Assembly: GCF_900112845.1 (NCBI RefSeq)
Contig: NZ_FONG01000002.1
Location: 558,001-622,000, forward strand
Origin: Actinacidiphila alni
Lineage (GTDB): Bacteria > Actinomycetota > Actinomycetes > Streptomycetales > Streptomycetaceae
Length of the DNA: 64,000 nucleotides
Direction of reading: 5' to 3'
Both the position numbers and the translations under genes were made by a program. This document shows, piece by piece, positions 1 to 9,327 of this stretch (positions are counted from its first letter, which is position 1; the number at the start of each line of letters is the position of its first letter). The notes under the pieces were generated by a model, which worked only from the letters and a program-made list of their open reading frames with translations, had not been told where the DNA came from and searched no databases.

Positions 1-1
1 C

Positions 2-2563
2 CTGCCCGCGGGCACCGCCGTGACGTCGGCGCAGTTCGAGATCACCGCGGACGACAGCTTCGTGCTGTCCGTCAACGGCAAGGAGATCGCCCGTTCGCCG
101 CAGGTCGCCGACTCCTGGAGCACGGCGACGCTCGTCGACATCGGCCCCGAACTGCGCCCGGGCCGCAATGTGATCGCGGTCCAGGCCACCAACTCCCTAC
201 CCGGACCTGCTGGGTTGATCGGGAAGCTGCACGTCGTGCCCGGGACGGGCGACCCGCTCGACCTGGTCACCGACACCGGCTGGAAGGCCGCGGACAGCGC
301 GGCCGACGGCTGGCAGCAGCCGGACTTCGACGACACCGCGTGGCCCGCCGCGCTGACGGCCGCGCACTACGGCGACGCCCCCTGGTACAGCTCGGTGAAC
401 GTGCCGAGCCCGCCCGAGCCGCTGCTGCGCAAGGACTTCACGGCCGGCCGCCGGATCGCCTCGGCCCGCGCGTACGTCGCGGGCCTCGGCTACTACAAGC
501 TCTACCTCAACGGGCAGCGCGTCGGGAACCACGAACTCGACCCGGGCTTCACCGTCTACGACAAGACGGTGCTGTACGCGACGTACGACGTCACGAAGCA
601 GCTGCGGTCCGGCGGCGGCAACACCGTGGGGGTGAGCCTGGGCCGCGGCTACTACGCGATGACCAAGCCGGACGAGTGGAATTCCTCGCCCTGGCACAGC
701 GAGCCGAAGCTCAAGCTGGAACTCGACATCACCTACACCGACGGCAGCACCCAGCGGGTGACCAGCGACGACAGCTGGCGCGCCGCCGACGGCCCGACCC
801 GTACCGAATCGGTGCTGTACGGCGAGACGTACGACGCGCGCCTGGACCGGGCTGGCTGGAACTCACCCGGTTACGACGCCTCCGACTGGCGCCCCGCGAT
901 CGGCGTCGACGCGCCCGCGGGTACGCTGCGCGCGCAGTCCTTCCCGCCGATCGAGGTGACCGGCACACTGCCGGTCACCGCCGTCACCGCCCCTGCCGCC
1001 GGCACGAAGGTCTACGACGTCGGTACGCCGACGGCCGGTTGGGCGGACGTGGCGATGAGCGGACCGGCGGGCACGGTCGTGCACATCGCGTACGGCGAGA
1101 AGCTGCGCGCGGACGGCACCGTCGACAACGCCGGGCTCCAGTCGTACGCGTACACCCTCAAGGGCGGCAACTCCGAGAGCTACCGGCCGAGTTACAGCTA
1201 CGACGGCTTCCGCTACGTGCAGATCGACGCGCCCGCCGGCGTCACCGTCACGTCCGTGAAGGCCGAGCGCGTGCACACGGCCGTGGCCGCCACCGGCGAC
1301 TTCAGCAGTTCGAGCGACCTGCTCAACCGCTACCAGGCCGCCCAGGCCGACACGACGCTGAACAATCTGCACTCCATTCCGACCGACACCCCGATGTACG
1401 AGAAGCGGCCGTACGACGCGGACGCGCACCTCACCGCGGACTCGGCGATCGCCAACTTCGACATGGAGAACTTCTACGAGAACTGGATGCGCGCCCACCG
1501 CGACGACCAGAACGCCGACGGCACGCTCGGCCACACCGTCCCCGGCACCGTCGGCGCCAAGGCCGTCAACGACCCCGTCTGGTCGGCGAGTTTCGTACTG
1601 ATCAACTGGGATCTGTACTGGTACTACGGCGACATCCGGCCGCTGCGCGACAACTACGCGGCGATGAAGCGGTGGACGGACCACTACGAGGACACGATCG
1701 CCGCAACGGGCGGCATCTACACGGGATTCAGCTACGGCGACTGGGTCGCGCCCGGTGCCGCCTTCCCGCCCGAGGGCACCCGCCTGGCCGGCACCGCGTA
1801 CATCAACGAGACGGCCGCGATGATGGCGAAGATCGCCCGCGCCCTCGGCCACACCGACGACGCCGCGCACTTCGCGGCGCTCGCGACGCGCACGGCCGAC
1901 GCCATCAACGCCACCTTCTACGACCCTCAGGCGAAGGCGTACTACGACGACAAGGCGGCGGGATACCGGCAGACGTCCAATCTGCTGCCGCTGAGCCTCG
2001 GCATCGTCCCGGCCGCCGACCGGGCCGCCGTGCTCGCCCGGCTCGCCGACGACATCAGGACCCGCGGCGACCACCTCAACACCGGTGCGCTCGGCACCAA
2101 GCTGATCCTCCCGGTCCTCACCGACGGCGGCGAGGGCGACCTCGCCTACCAGGTGGCCACCAACCCGACGTATCCCGGCTGGGGTTACTGGTTCCAGGGA
2201 CTGGGCGCCACCACGATGTGGGAGGAGTGGCAGGACACCTCGCGCTCCCACGACCACGCCTTCCTCGGCACCGTCGCCGACTGGCTCTACCAGCGGGTCG
2301 CGGGCATCCGGCCGGCCGCACCCGGCTACACCAAGGTGCGGATCCAGCCCAGCCCGGTCGGCGACCTCACCCACGCCGCCGCCCATGTCACCACCCCGCT
2401 CGGCCGCGTCACCTCCTCCTGGACCCGCGCCCACGGCCGCCTCACGCTGCGCGTCACGATCCCGGTCGGCGCGACCGCCGACGTCCTCGTCCCGGCCCCG
2501 CACGGCACCTGGACCACCCACCACGTCGGCGCCGGCAGCCATGTCTTCCACGGCACTGCCTGA
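2..2563 (+). CDS. GH78 alpha-L-rhamnosidase, 5' end outside the window
   Basis: This is a secreted-type alpha-L-rhamnosidase that would remove terminal rhamnose from plant or bacterial glycans. The reading frame is open from the first bases, so the start and any signal peptide lie upstream. The visible part begins in an N-terminal beta-sandwich (rhamnosidase N domain, up to about nt 960). It then runs through a concanavalin-like domain and the (alpha/alpha)6 catalytic barrel (about nt 1280-2330), with the GH78-type motifs YGDWVAPG near nt 1733 and MWEEWQ near nt 2217, and ends in the short C-terminal sandwich domain. About 850 residues are visible, which fits most of a 900-1100-residue enzyme. 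The neighbouring PA14-GH2 gene is downstream on the same strand behind LacI-type operators, so the two probably belong to one glycan-use region. The family is confident; the exact substrate is not. Confidence 0.93.
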   Translation: MPAGTAVTSAQFEITADDSFVLSVNGKEIARSPQVADSWSTATLVDIGPELRPGRNVIAVQATNSLPGPAGLIGKLHVVPGTGDPLDLVTDTGWKAADSAADGWQQPDFDDTAWPAALTAAHYGDAPWYSSVNVPSPPEPLLRKDFTAGRRIASARAYVAGLGYYKLYLNGQRVGNHELDPGFTVYDKTVLYATYDVTKQLRSGGGNTVGVSLGRGYYAMTKPDEWNSSPWHSEPKLKLELDITYTDGSTQRVTSDDSWRAADGPTRTESVLYGETYDARLDRAGWNSPGYDASDWRPAIGVDAPAGTLRAQSFPPIEVTGTLPVTAVTAPAAGTKVYDVGTPTAGWADVAMSGPAGTVVHIAYGEKLRADGTVDNAGLQSYAYTLKGGNSESYRPSYSYDGFRYVQIDAPAGVTVTSVKAERVHTAVAATGDFSSSSDLLNRYQAAQADTTLNNLHSIPTDTPMYEKRPYDADAHLTADSAIANFDMENFYENWMRAHRDDQNADGTLGHTVPGTVGAKAVNDPVWSASFVLINWDLYWYYGDIRPLRDNYAAMKRWTDHYEDTIAATGGIYTGFSYGDWVAPGAAFPPEGTRLAGTAYINETAAMMAKIARALGHTDDAAHFAALATRTADAINATFYDPQAKAYYDDKAAGYRQTSNLLPLSLGIVPAADRAAVLARLADDIRTRGDHLNTGALGTKLILPVLTDGGEGDLAYQVATNPTYPGWGYWFQGLGATTMWEEWQDTSRSHDHAFLGTVADWLYQRVAGIRPAAPGYTKVRIQPSPVGDLTHAAAHVTTPLGRVTSSWTRAHGRLTLRVTIPVGATADVLVPAPHGTWTTHHVGAGSHVFHGTA

Positions 2564-2611
2564 GGGTTTCGACGGGACCGCCTGACGGTTTCGACGGCAC
2601 TGCCTGACGGT
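2552..2611 (+). repeat. 22-bp tandem repeat across the GH78 stop codon
   Basis: Two full copies and one partial copy of a 22-bp unit (2552-2573, 2574-2595, 2596-2611) start inside the last codons of the GH78 gene. Each copy contains a TGA. Because 22 is not a multiple of three, the stops at 2561, 2583 and 2605 fall in all three forward frames. Confidence 0.85.
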
Positions 2612-2618
2612 CCCTCAT

Positions 2619-2634
2619 TTTCTAACGATGCAAA
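2619..2634. promoter_or_regulatory. LacI-family-type operator, imperfect copy
   Basis: TTTCTAACGATGCAAA matches 14 of 16 bases of the near-perfect palindrome at 2821-2836, but its right half is degraded. The position just after the GH78 gene suggests an auxiliary operator or an ancestral duplicate. No LacI-family gene lies in the window. Confidence 0.55.
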
Positions 2635-2820
2635 GAACCCCCAGGTGTACGGCGTCGCCGCGCCCGCCCGGTCCGGATGACCGGGGCATGCCGGGCCATG
2701 TCGGGCGTGACGGCTGATGCCGGACGGTACCGCTGAGGCGGTCCCGGGGATTTTCCACAATCTTTGCGCGGAGGGTGGACGGCGCCTGGGGTGCCTGGTT
2801 TCATGCTCTCCGGTCCAGGT

Positions 2821-2836
2821 TTTCTAACGTTGGAAA
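2821..2836. promoter_or_regulatory. LacI-family-type operator upstream of the GH2 gene
   Basis: TTTCTAACGTTGGAAA is a near-perfect palindrome around the central AACGTT, typical of LacI-family operators in front of Streptomyces glycosidase genes. It lies about 80 bp before the GTG start of the GH2 gene, a suitable place for repression by a sugar-responsive LacI protein encoded elsewhere. Confidence 0.65.
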
Positions 2837-2917
2837 GACAGTTGAGCCGCAGGGCCTGATCCACACGACAGGCCCGAACCTGGCCGCCGAGTTCTCCCAC
2901 GGAGAGGTGTATCCGCA

Positions 2918-5575
2918 GTGAGACCAGGCATATCCCGCACACCGAATCGACGCCGACGACTGGCCGTACTGGTGCCGCTGCTGCTGGGCGCGGCACTGCT
3001 GACCCCGGCGGCGGCGGGCGCCGCCTCGGGGCCGTCCGGGGCGGGGGCGGCCTCCGACGGGGCCGCCCCGCGAGCCGCCGGCACCGCGCAGGGCCTGCGC
3101 GCCGACTACTACCTGAGCACCGACGCGACCTCGCTGGACTTCGCGCGGTACAGCAGCACCGGCGTCGAGCCGTCGCTGAACGTGAAGGACCTGCTGCCGA
3201 CCCTGCGCACCTACGCGGGCTCCACGCTGAACGTGGCCGCGCACTGGACGGGACAGCTCGACGTGCCCGCCGACGGGACGTACACCTTCTACATCAAGGG
3301 CGACAACGGCTTCCGGATGTCGCTCGACGGGTCGAGCGTGATCGACCACTGGACGACCGACTGGGACGTGCAGACCACCTCCGAGCCGGTCACCCTGACC
3401 GCGGGCGCCCACCAGTTGGCGTTCGACTACAACCAGGGCAACGGCGGCGCGTACATCACCACCGAGTGGTCGGGCCCCGGCATCACGCGGCAGGCGATCC
3501 CGGACGACGCGCTGCACCTGCCGGCCGACTTCACCCCGCCGACCGTGGACGCGACGGTGGCGAAGTCCGGTACGACGGCGACGCTCCAGCTCCCCGGCGC
3601 CGTGACATCGTTGCCATCCGACATCGCCTCGCACGTCGCGGTCCTCGCGGGCGGCAACCGGTGGACGCCGACGGTGACGGTCAACCCGGCCGACCACACC
3701 CAACTCCTGCTCACCAAGGGCGAGGACGACACCCCGGCCGCGCTGCACACCGACGTCCGCGTCAGCTACGACGGGCAGGGCGGCCTGACCACGGCGAACG
3801 GACCCGTACCGCTGCTGTCGGGCCTGGCGGCCAACAACTCCACCTGGTACTTCGCCTCGAAGTACGCCAAGGACGTCAACCCCGCCAAGCCGCTGCCGGA
3901 TTACCCGCGCCCGCAGCTCACCCGGCCCAACTGGCAGAACCTCAACGGGACCTGGCAGTTCCAGGCCACCGACGAGAACGCCCCGCTGCCCACCGGCAGG
4001 CTGAACGACAAGATCCTGGTGCCGTATCCGATGGAGGCGCCGCTGTCCGGCGTCGCCGCGCACCACGACTGGTCGCTCTACCAGCGCACCTTCACCGTCC
4101 CCGCCAACTGGCGGATCGGCTCCGGCCAGCGCCTGCACCTGAACTTCGGCGCGGTCGACTACGAGACGTGGGTGTACGTCAACGGCAAGCAGGTCGCCCA
4201 TCACGTCGGCGGCTACGAGGCGTTCACCGCCGACGTCACCGACGCGCTCACCCGGCGCGGGCCGCAGACGGTGCTGCTGAAGGTCAAGGACACCACCGAC
4301 GACGGCACCCCGGTCGGCAAGCAGTCCCGCAGCCCCAGCGGCATCTGGTACACCCCGACCTCCGGCATCTGGCAGACCGTCTGGCTGGAGCCGGTGGCCG
4401 GCGCGAGCATCGACTCGCTCGTCCTGACGCCCGACCTGAGCAGCAGCTCGCTGTCGGTCACCGTCCGCCCGGCGGCCGGCACCCCTGCCTCCGCCAGGGT
4501 CACGGCCACCGCGTACGCCGGCCACAAGCGGGTCGGCAGCGTGTCGGGCCGCGCCGGCGCCAAGCTCCAACTGCGCATCCCGCACCCGGAGTTGTGGAGC
4601 CCGGACCACCCGTACCTCTACGACCTCAAGGTCAGCCTGTCCAGCGGGCGCTCCTACGACAGCGTCGGCTCGTACTTCGGCATGCGGTCGATCTCGGTCG
4701 GCCAGGTCGGCGGCGTCAACAAGGTGGAGCTGAACGGGAAGCCGACCTTCGTGCTCGCCACCCTCGACCAGGGCTTCTGGCCGGACGGCATCTACACCGC
4801 GCCGACCGACGCCGCCCTCAAGTCGGACCTGGAACTGCACAAGCAGCTCGGCTTCAACGCGGTGCGCAAGCACATCAAGGTGGAGCCCGCGCGCTGGTAC
4901 TACTGGGCCGACCGGCTCGGCCTGATGGTCTGGCAGGACATGCCGAGCCGCAACACCGGTCCCGACGCGACGCCCGAGAGCGACGCGGCCTTCACCGGCC
5001 AGGTCCACCAGATCGTCGACCAGCACATCAGCAGCCCGTCGATCGTCATCTGGACCATGATGAACGAGGGCTGGGGCGAGAAGACCAAGGAAGCCACCGG
5101 CGCGCTCGCCGACTCCGTCAAGCAGCAGGACCCCAGCCGCCTGGTCGACCCGGCCTCCGGCGTCAACTGCTGTGCGTCCAAGGGCGATTCGGGCCGCGGT
5201 GACCTGATCGACTACCACCTCTACCACGGCCCGGCGTCCCCGGCCCCGGACGCCACCCGCGCCGCCGTCGACGGCGAGCACGGCGGCTACTCCCTCACCG
5301 TCCCCGGCCACATCCTCGGCGTCTCCGGCGGCCAGAACTACGGCGACGTGCCCACCATCGAGGAGCTGACCAAGGCGTACGTCGCCAACACCAGCCTGCT
5401 GCTGCCCGACGCGGCAGGCGATCTCTCCGGCTCGGTGTACACGCAGATCAGCGATGTGGAGGGCGAGTTGAACGGTCTGGTGACCTACGACCGCGAGGTC
5501 CTGAAGGTCATCCCGGGCCCGGTCCGCGACATCAACCGCCAACTCATCGCGGCGGGAGCCGCGGCGGGCAGCTAG
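2918..5575 (+). CDS. Secreted PA14-domain GH2 glycosidase (beta-galactosidase/glucuronidase type)
   Basis: This is an 885-residue exported glycoside hydrolase. The GTG start is chosen because GGAGAGG lies 8-10 bases upstream, and a signal peptide follows (Arg-rich start, hydrophobic core about residues 15-35). A PA14 domain (about 50-195), usually carbohydrate-binding, precedes the GH2 sugar-binding domain (about 330-500), the immunoglobulin-like domain (about 500-600) and the TIM barrel (about 600-870). The acid/base Glu is E717 in MMNEGWGE, and E787 in DGEHGG is the probable nucleophile. The family covers beta-galactosidases, glucuronidases and mannosidases, and the sequence alone does not fix the substrate. 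A LacI-type operator lies upstream and a strong hairpin terminator just downstream. Confidence 0.92.
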   Translation: MRPGISRTPNRRRRLAVLVPLLLGAALLTPAAAGAASGPSGAGAASDGAAPRAAGTAQGLRADYYLSTDATSLDFARYSSTGVEPSLNVKDLLPTLRTYAGSTLNVAAHWTGQLDVPADGTYTFYIKGDNGFRMSLDGSSVIDHWTTDWDVQTTSEPVTLTAGAHQLAFDYNQGNGGAYITTEWSGPGITRQAIPDDALHLPADFTPPTVDATVAKSGTTATLQLPGAVTSLPSDIASHVAVLAGGNRWTPTVTVNPADHTQLLLTKGEDDTPAALHTDVRVSYDGQGGLTTANGPVPLLSGLAANNSTWYFASKYAKDVNPAKPLPDYPRPQLTRPNWQNLNGTWQFQATDENAPLPTGRLNDKILVPYPMEAPLSGVAAHHDWSLYQRTFTVPANWRIGSGQRLHLNFGAVDYETWVYVNGKQVAHHVGGYEAFTADVTDALTRRGPQTVLLKVKDTTDDGTPVGKQSRSPSGIWYTPTSGIWQTVWLEPVAGASIDSLVLTPDLSSSSLSVTVRPAAGTPASARVTATAYAGHKRVGSVSGRAGAKLQLRIPHPELWSPDHPYLYDLKVSLSSGRSYDSVGSYFGMRSISVGQVGGVNKVELNGKPTFVLATLDQGFWPDGIYTAPTDAALKSDLELHKQLGFNAVRKHIKVEPARWYYWADRLGLMVWQDMPSRNTGPDATPESDAAFTGQVHQIVDQHISSPSIVIWTMMNEGWGEKTKEATGALADSVKQQDPSRLVDPASGVNCCASKGDSGRGDLIDYHLYHGPASPAPDATRAAVDGEHGGYSLTVPGHILGVSGGQNYGDVPTIEELTKAYVANTSLLLPDAAGDLSGSVYTQISDVEGELNGLVTYDREVLKVIPGPVRDINRQLIAAGAAAGS

Positions 5576-5593
5576 CGGACACGCCGCAGATAG

Positions 5594-5624
5594 GGGCCCC
5601 CGTCACCACCGGTGACGGGGGCCC
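5594..5624. terminator. Bidirectional terminator between convergent genes
   Basis: A perfect 14-bp stem (5594-5607 with 5611-5624) closes a 3-base loop. It lies between the ends of the convergent GH2 and CBM3-GH16 genes and probably ends transcription from both sides. Confidence 0.85.
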
Positions 5625-5638
5625 TTCCCGCAGCCGCC

Positions 5639-7183
5639 TCAGTGCTTCTTGATGGTGTTCACGTAATTGGTGCCGTTCGCGTACAGATCGCCGACGGTCT
5701 TGTCGACCTGCTCCGGGGTCATCGCCCGATCGGCGTTGTAGTAGAACCAGTTGACCTGCATGTCCCACTGCCGGGTGCCGGAGATCGGCGTCTTGAGGTC
5801 CACGAACCAGCTGTTGAAGTTCGCGGACATCGGCTCGCGCGGGTAGTACTTGCCGTCCGTGGTGAACAGCACCTTCCCGTCCATCATGTACGTCACGACG
5901 CCCTTGGCCGCGGTGATCACCAGCGTGTGCCAGCCCGCGACGCTGGTCTTGTTGATCCGCGTGGTGCGGTCGCAGCCGTAGATGGACGTCGAGGACGTCT
6001 TCACACCGCAGTTGAAGGCGCTGTACCAGGTCGTCGTGTCCAGCCGCGGACCGGGCGCGCCCCAGCCGCCGTTGGGCTGGTACTCGGCGTCCAGCTCGCT
6101 GTACTTGGCGTTCCGCGGCGAGATCATGTAGAAGTCCTCGTTGATCGGATCGCCGTTGGGGCCCGACGTCGGGTCGTCGGTGAAGTGGATCCGCGCCGCG
6201 TACGTCCCGGTGAGGAAGGGCACGTCCACGCTCTGGATCTCCGCCTGCGAGGTGCCCGCCTTGGTGCCGTCGGTGGTGGCGCGCAGGTTGAGCACCTGCC
6301 CGTCCTTGCCGCCGGGCCCGCCCTGGGCGCCGGGGACCGCGGGGAAGGAGACCGCGGAGGACTTCCACGTGTCGAGGATGCCGGGGCCGCCCTTGGAGGT
6401 GCGGACCACCCAGCCGTGCTTGTTCAGCGCCGGGTCCTCGGGACCCGAGTAGTGGAAGTTGTCGAAGAGGGTGCCGGCCAGGATCGCCTCGGTACTGGCG
6501 GCCGGGGCCTTGGCCGCGGCGCCGGCCGGTTCCGTGCCCCAGGCCAGCGCGCCGTCCACGTACCCCGCGATGTTCTTGTTGGGGCCGTAGGTCTTCTCGT
6601 CCTTGCCGTCGAAGGAGCGGTCGTTGTCCTGCTTCATCGCGCCCCCGCCGGGCCGGTAGAGCTGGAGTTCGATCGCCCCCGAGTTGGCCTGCGGCTTGAG
6701 CGCGCCCGCCTGTTCGGTGAAGGACACCTCGAGGTAGTGGTCGGCGCCGGTGGCGGGCTCGGGCAGGGCGACGATCCGCTCCGAGACGTTGGAGCAGCCG
6801 ATCTCGGCGAAGATGCAGTTGGCGGCGTACGTCTCGCGGCCTTCCTGCGTGAAGTAGTAGCGCAGGGTCACGCCGGTCAGCGGGATGTCCGCCGGGGAGA
6901 CATTGACGATCTGCAGCCAGGGCTGGGAGGCGGAGGCCGCCACCTTCGTGCCGGTCCGGTAGCGCACCGACAGCAGCTCCTTCGCGGGCGCCCGGCCGTC
7001 GGCCTGCGCCGCCGCGGTGGCGCCCGGCCCGGCCGCCGCCTCGTCCTTCTTGTCCTTGCCGTGCCAGACCGGCCTGCTGACGAAGACGACGCCGGCGACC
7101 AGGGCGAAGAAGACCACGGCGCGGAAGGTCGTCGCCAGTTTGCCGTCGTTCGGGGCACGACGGCGCCCGCGGGCGGAACTCAT
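5639..7183 (-). CDS. Membrane-anchored CBM3-GH16 glycan hydrolase
   Basis: This is a 514-residue protein with a short basic cytoplasmic start, one membrane segment (about 20-37) and an extracellular remainder. Residues about 69-215 look like a family 3 carbohydrate-binding module (aromatic-rich, with a VTLRYYFT-type strand), usually cellulose-binding. Residues about 228-500 resemble a GH16 jelly roll with the catalytic pattern E363-L-D365-A-E367, the ExDxE form found in lichenases. It probably cuts or remodels a beta-glucan-type polymer at the cell surface. The gene lies 51 bp downstream of the GT2 synthase gene on the same strand, so the two are probably co-transcribed and the hydrolase may trim the polymer made by that synthase. 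The domain calls are good; the substrate is inferred. Confidence 0.85.
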   Translation of the reverse strand: MSSARGRRRAPNDGKLATTFRAVVFFALVAGVVFVSRPVWHGKDKKDEAAAGPGATAAAQADGRAPAKELLSVRYRTGTKVAASASQPWLQIVNVSPADIPLTGVTLRYYFTQEGRETYAANCIFAEIGCSNVSERIVALPEPATGADHYLEVSFTEQAGALKPQANSGAIELQLYRPGGGAMKQDNDRSFDGKDEKTYGPNKNIAGYVDGALAWGTEPAGAAAKAPAASTEAILAGTLFDNFHYSGPEDPALNKHGWVVRTSKGGPGILDTWKSSAVSFPAVPGAQGGPGGKDGQVLNLRATTDGTKAGTSQAEIQSVDVPFLTGTYAARIHFTDDPTSGPNGDPINEDFYMISPRNAKYSELDAEYQPNGGWGAPGPRLDTTTWYSAFNCGVKTSSTSIYGCDRTTRINKTSVAGWHTLVITAAKGVVTYMMDGKVLFTTDGKYYPREPMSANFNSWFVDLKTPISGTRQWDMQVNWFYYNADRAMTPEQVDKTVGDLYANGTNYVNTIKKH

Positions 7184-7234
7184 GACGACTCCTACGAATG
7201 TGACGAGGCGGCGCAGGTGGCGCGCGCCGGTGGA

Positions 7235-8782
7235 CTACTGGCCGCCGCCGTACGAGTACGGGTACGGCTGCTCGGGTGCGTAACCGCCGTGCTGCGAGGG
7301 CGCGTACTGCTGCTGCCCGTACTGCTGCTGCCCGTACGGTACGGGCTCGCCCGCGAGCGCCTGGTGGCCGTAGCTGTCAGCAGGGTCGTACCCGTAGCCG
7401 TACCCGTCCTCCGGGGGCCGGGGGCCGCGCTGGGCGGGTATCGGGAGGCTCTGCGGAAGGCTCTGCGGGAAGCCCTCGGTGAGCGCCTCCTCGTCGTCCG
7501 CGCCGACCTCGACGGTGGCACGGGTGCCCCAGTTGGTGCTGCGCAGTGTGGCCAGCGACCACAGGCGCAGCGGCAGCAGCAGCGCGAGGTTCATGATCGC
7601 GTACAGCGGCGCGCACAGGAAGGTGAACATCCGGTCGAAGAAGCCGACGGTGACCGCGCCGCGCAGGTAGTGGACCGAGCGGATCCAGGCCATCACGCAC
7701 ATGTAGGCGAGATAGACCGCGAGGATCTTCCAGCTCGTCGGGTGCATCCCGATCACGATCAGCGCGCTGAGCAGACCGCCGGTGAAGATCACCCAGGTGA
7801 CCAGCTCGATCAGGTTCAGCCACCAGTACATGCGGCCGATGCGGAACTTGGCGAACAGCAGGAAGCCCTCGCGGATGAAGGACTTGCCCCAGCGGATCTG
7901 CTGGCGGATGTAGTGGCCGAGCCGTTCCGGCACGTCGGTGTAGCCGACCGAGGACGGCTGGATCAGCGACAGGCCCTCGGTGAGGCAGTAGTACGTCAGC
8001 CGCCGGTCGTCGCCGAAGGTGGCGGGGCGGCCGAGGAAGCGCTGGTCGAGGAAGTCGTCGAGGTACTTGCGCACCACCCAGCCGCGGTACATCGCCAGCG
8101 AGCCGCAGGCGCAGAGCACCGAGCCGAGCCGGGAGTACGCGACGCGCTCGCCGAGGAAGGCGTTGACGTAGCGCATGTCGATCAGCCGGGTGAGCAGGTT
8201 GGTGCCGCGGTTGTGCGCGAGGACCAGGCCGGTGACGCAGTGCACGCGGCGCTTGCCGAACGGCTCCGCCAGCTCCGCGACCGCGTGCTTGTCGAGCACC
8301 GTGTCGGAGTCCACGCACATGTACATGTCGGCGTTGCGCGCCATCTCGAAGCCCGCCGCCAGGCCGTGCCGCTTGCCGCGGTTGTCCGGGAAGCGGATGA
8401 AGTCCAGCCGCACGCCCGCCTTTTCGAACTGCGGGCGCATCTCGCGGACCAGTGCCGCGCAGGACATGTCGGTCGAGCAGTCGTCCACCACGGTCAGCGA
8501 GTCGACCAGCAGGGTCTGCCCGAGCAGCGACTCCAGGCAGCGGCGCAGCATGGCCGGCGCCTCGTTGTAGACGGTCACGACGCCGTGTACGTAATAGCCG
8601 CGCTTGTGGTGCCGGAAGGTGAGTTCCGGCTTGTGCCGCCTGCGTATCGACAGCAGCAGCTTCACGAGCAGCAGCGAACCGACCGTCGCTCCGTACCAGT
8701 GAAGGTGAGCTCCGGCGTGGACGACTGAATGCATGCCGGCTCTCGCCCTCCCGGGGCGGTTCCGTGTCGGAACCTTGCCCAT
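7235..8782 (-). CDS. Hyaluronan/chitin-synthase-like membrane GT2 glycosyltransferase
   Basis: This is a processive family 2 glycosyltransferase of about 515 residues. It has an N-terminal membrane segment (about 28-46), a GT-A domain with VVDDCSTD (about 98-105) and the DSDT metal-binding motif (158-161), the acceptor motif GDDRRLT (257-263) and RQQIRW (293-298), followed by three or four membrane helices. The combination GDDR-LT and QQxRWxKSxxRE is characteristic of hyaluronan synthases and their NodC/chitin-synthase relatives. The C-terminus is a low-complexity Gln/Tyr/Pro tail that is not part of the enzyme fold. The start is uncertain: Met17 (nt 8734) has a better Shine-Dalgarno sequence than Met1. 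A UDP-glucose dehydrogenase gene is divergent, which suggests a UDP-glucuronate-using polymer. Confidence 0.88.
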   Translation of the reverse strand: MGKVPTRNRPGRARAGMHSVVHAGAHLHWYGATVGSLLLVKLLLSIRRRHKPELTFRHHKRGYYVHGVVTVYNEAPAMLRRCLESLLGQTLLVDSLTVVDDCSTDMSCAALVREMRPQFEKAGVRLDFIRFPDNRGKRHGLAAGFEMARNADMYMCVDSDTVLDKHAVAELAEPFGKRRVHCVTGLVLAHNRGTNLLTRLIDMRYVNAFLGERVAYSRLGSVLCACGSLAMYRGWVVRKYLDDFLDQRFLGRPATFGDDRRLTYYCLTEGLSLIQPSSVGYTDVPERLGHYIRQQIRWGKSFIREGFLLFAKFRIGRMYWWLNLIELVTWVIFTGGLLSALIVIGMHPTSWKILAVYLAYMCVMAWIRSVHYLRGAVTVGFFDRMFTFLCAPLYAIMNLALLLPLRLWSLATLRSTNWGTRATVEVGADDEEALTEGFPQSLPQSLPIPAQRGPRPPEDGYGYGYDPADSYGHQALAGEPVPYGQQQYGQQQYAPSQHGGYAPEQPYPYSYGGGQ

Positions 8783-9327
8783 TCATTGACCGTTGTTGAC
8801 CGTACGCGGATCGTACGGGCCCGGTAGAAGATAGCTTGCGCACGGTTTGGGAAAGAAGGGCCGACCAGCGCAACCTTTCGGGATCACGTGCTATGTCCCG
8901 TTTCACTCGGTTTTGATGGCCTCTTGCTTCCCGTTGGACCTCGGGCACGACCGACGATGACGGTCCCGGAGTGTCAACGGCACCCGCCCGCAGGTGAAAT
9001 GAAGGCGAATCTTTTGCTCTCGGTCGATCACATTCCGCTTTTGGGTGGTCGAAATGCGGTGTATGGCGGTGGGAATCCGTCGTCGACATATGACGTTCGC
9101 CACACGACTTCTGCCCGGACCGGCGTCCGCGGGGCGTATCCGCAGGTGGCCGCGTATGCCGCCGCACGCGTGTGACGTGTGGAAACGCGAAGGTATAGTG
9201 CGCAGTCCATTCCGCCGCGTACGTCAGGCCCATTGGTGTGCCCGCGGCGATCGTATTCGCGCCTCCGCGGTCGGACATGCGCGCTCAGCCGTGCCCGCAC
9301 ACGCGCGCCGGCCAGGAAAGGAACCCG
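8783..9327. other. Divergent promoter region of the polysaccharide locus
   Basis: This 545-bp stretch lies between the divergent GT2 and UDP-glucose dehydrogenase genes. It is poorer in G and C than its flanks, has no convincing coding frame, and holds a candidate sigma-70-type promoter facing the dehydrogenase. Its length suggests more regulatory sites than were identified. Confidence 0.7.
9171..9199 (+). promoter_or_regulatory. Candidate promoter for the UDP-glucose dehydrogenase gene
   Basis: TGTGAC (9171-9176) and TATAGT (9194-9199) are separated by 17 bases and lie about 130 bp before the dehydrogenase start. The match is fair, not perfect. Confidence 0.45.

Larger units (their letters stand above)
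2564..2917. other. Intergenic region between GH78 and GH2 genes
   Basis: This 354-bp stretch holds the tandem repeat after the GH78 stop, two related LacI-type operator sequences about 200 bp apart, and the leader of the GH2 gene. No convincing small coding region was seen. Confidence 0.7.

Noticed and set aside
863-2551. Long antisense open frame opposite the GH78 gene
   Set aside because: Its protein is Arg/Gly/Val-rich without domain character, as expected for the reverse of GC-rich coding sequence.
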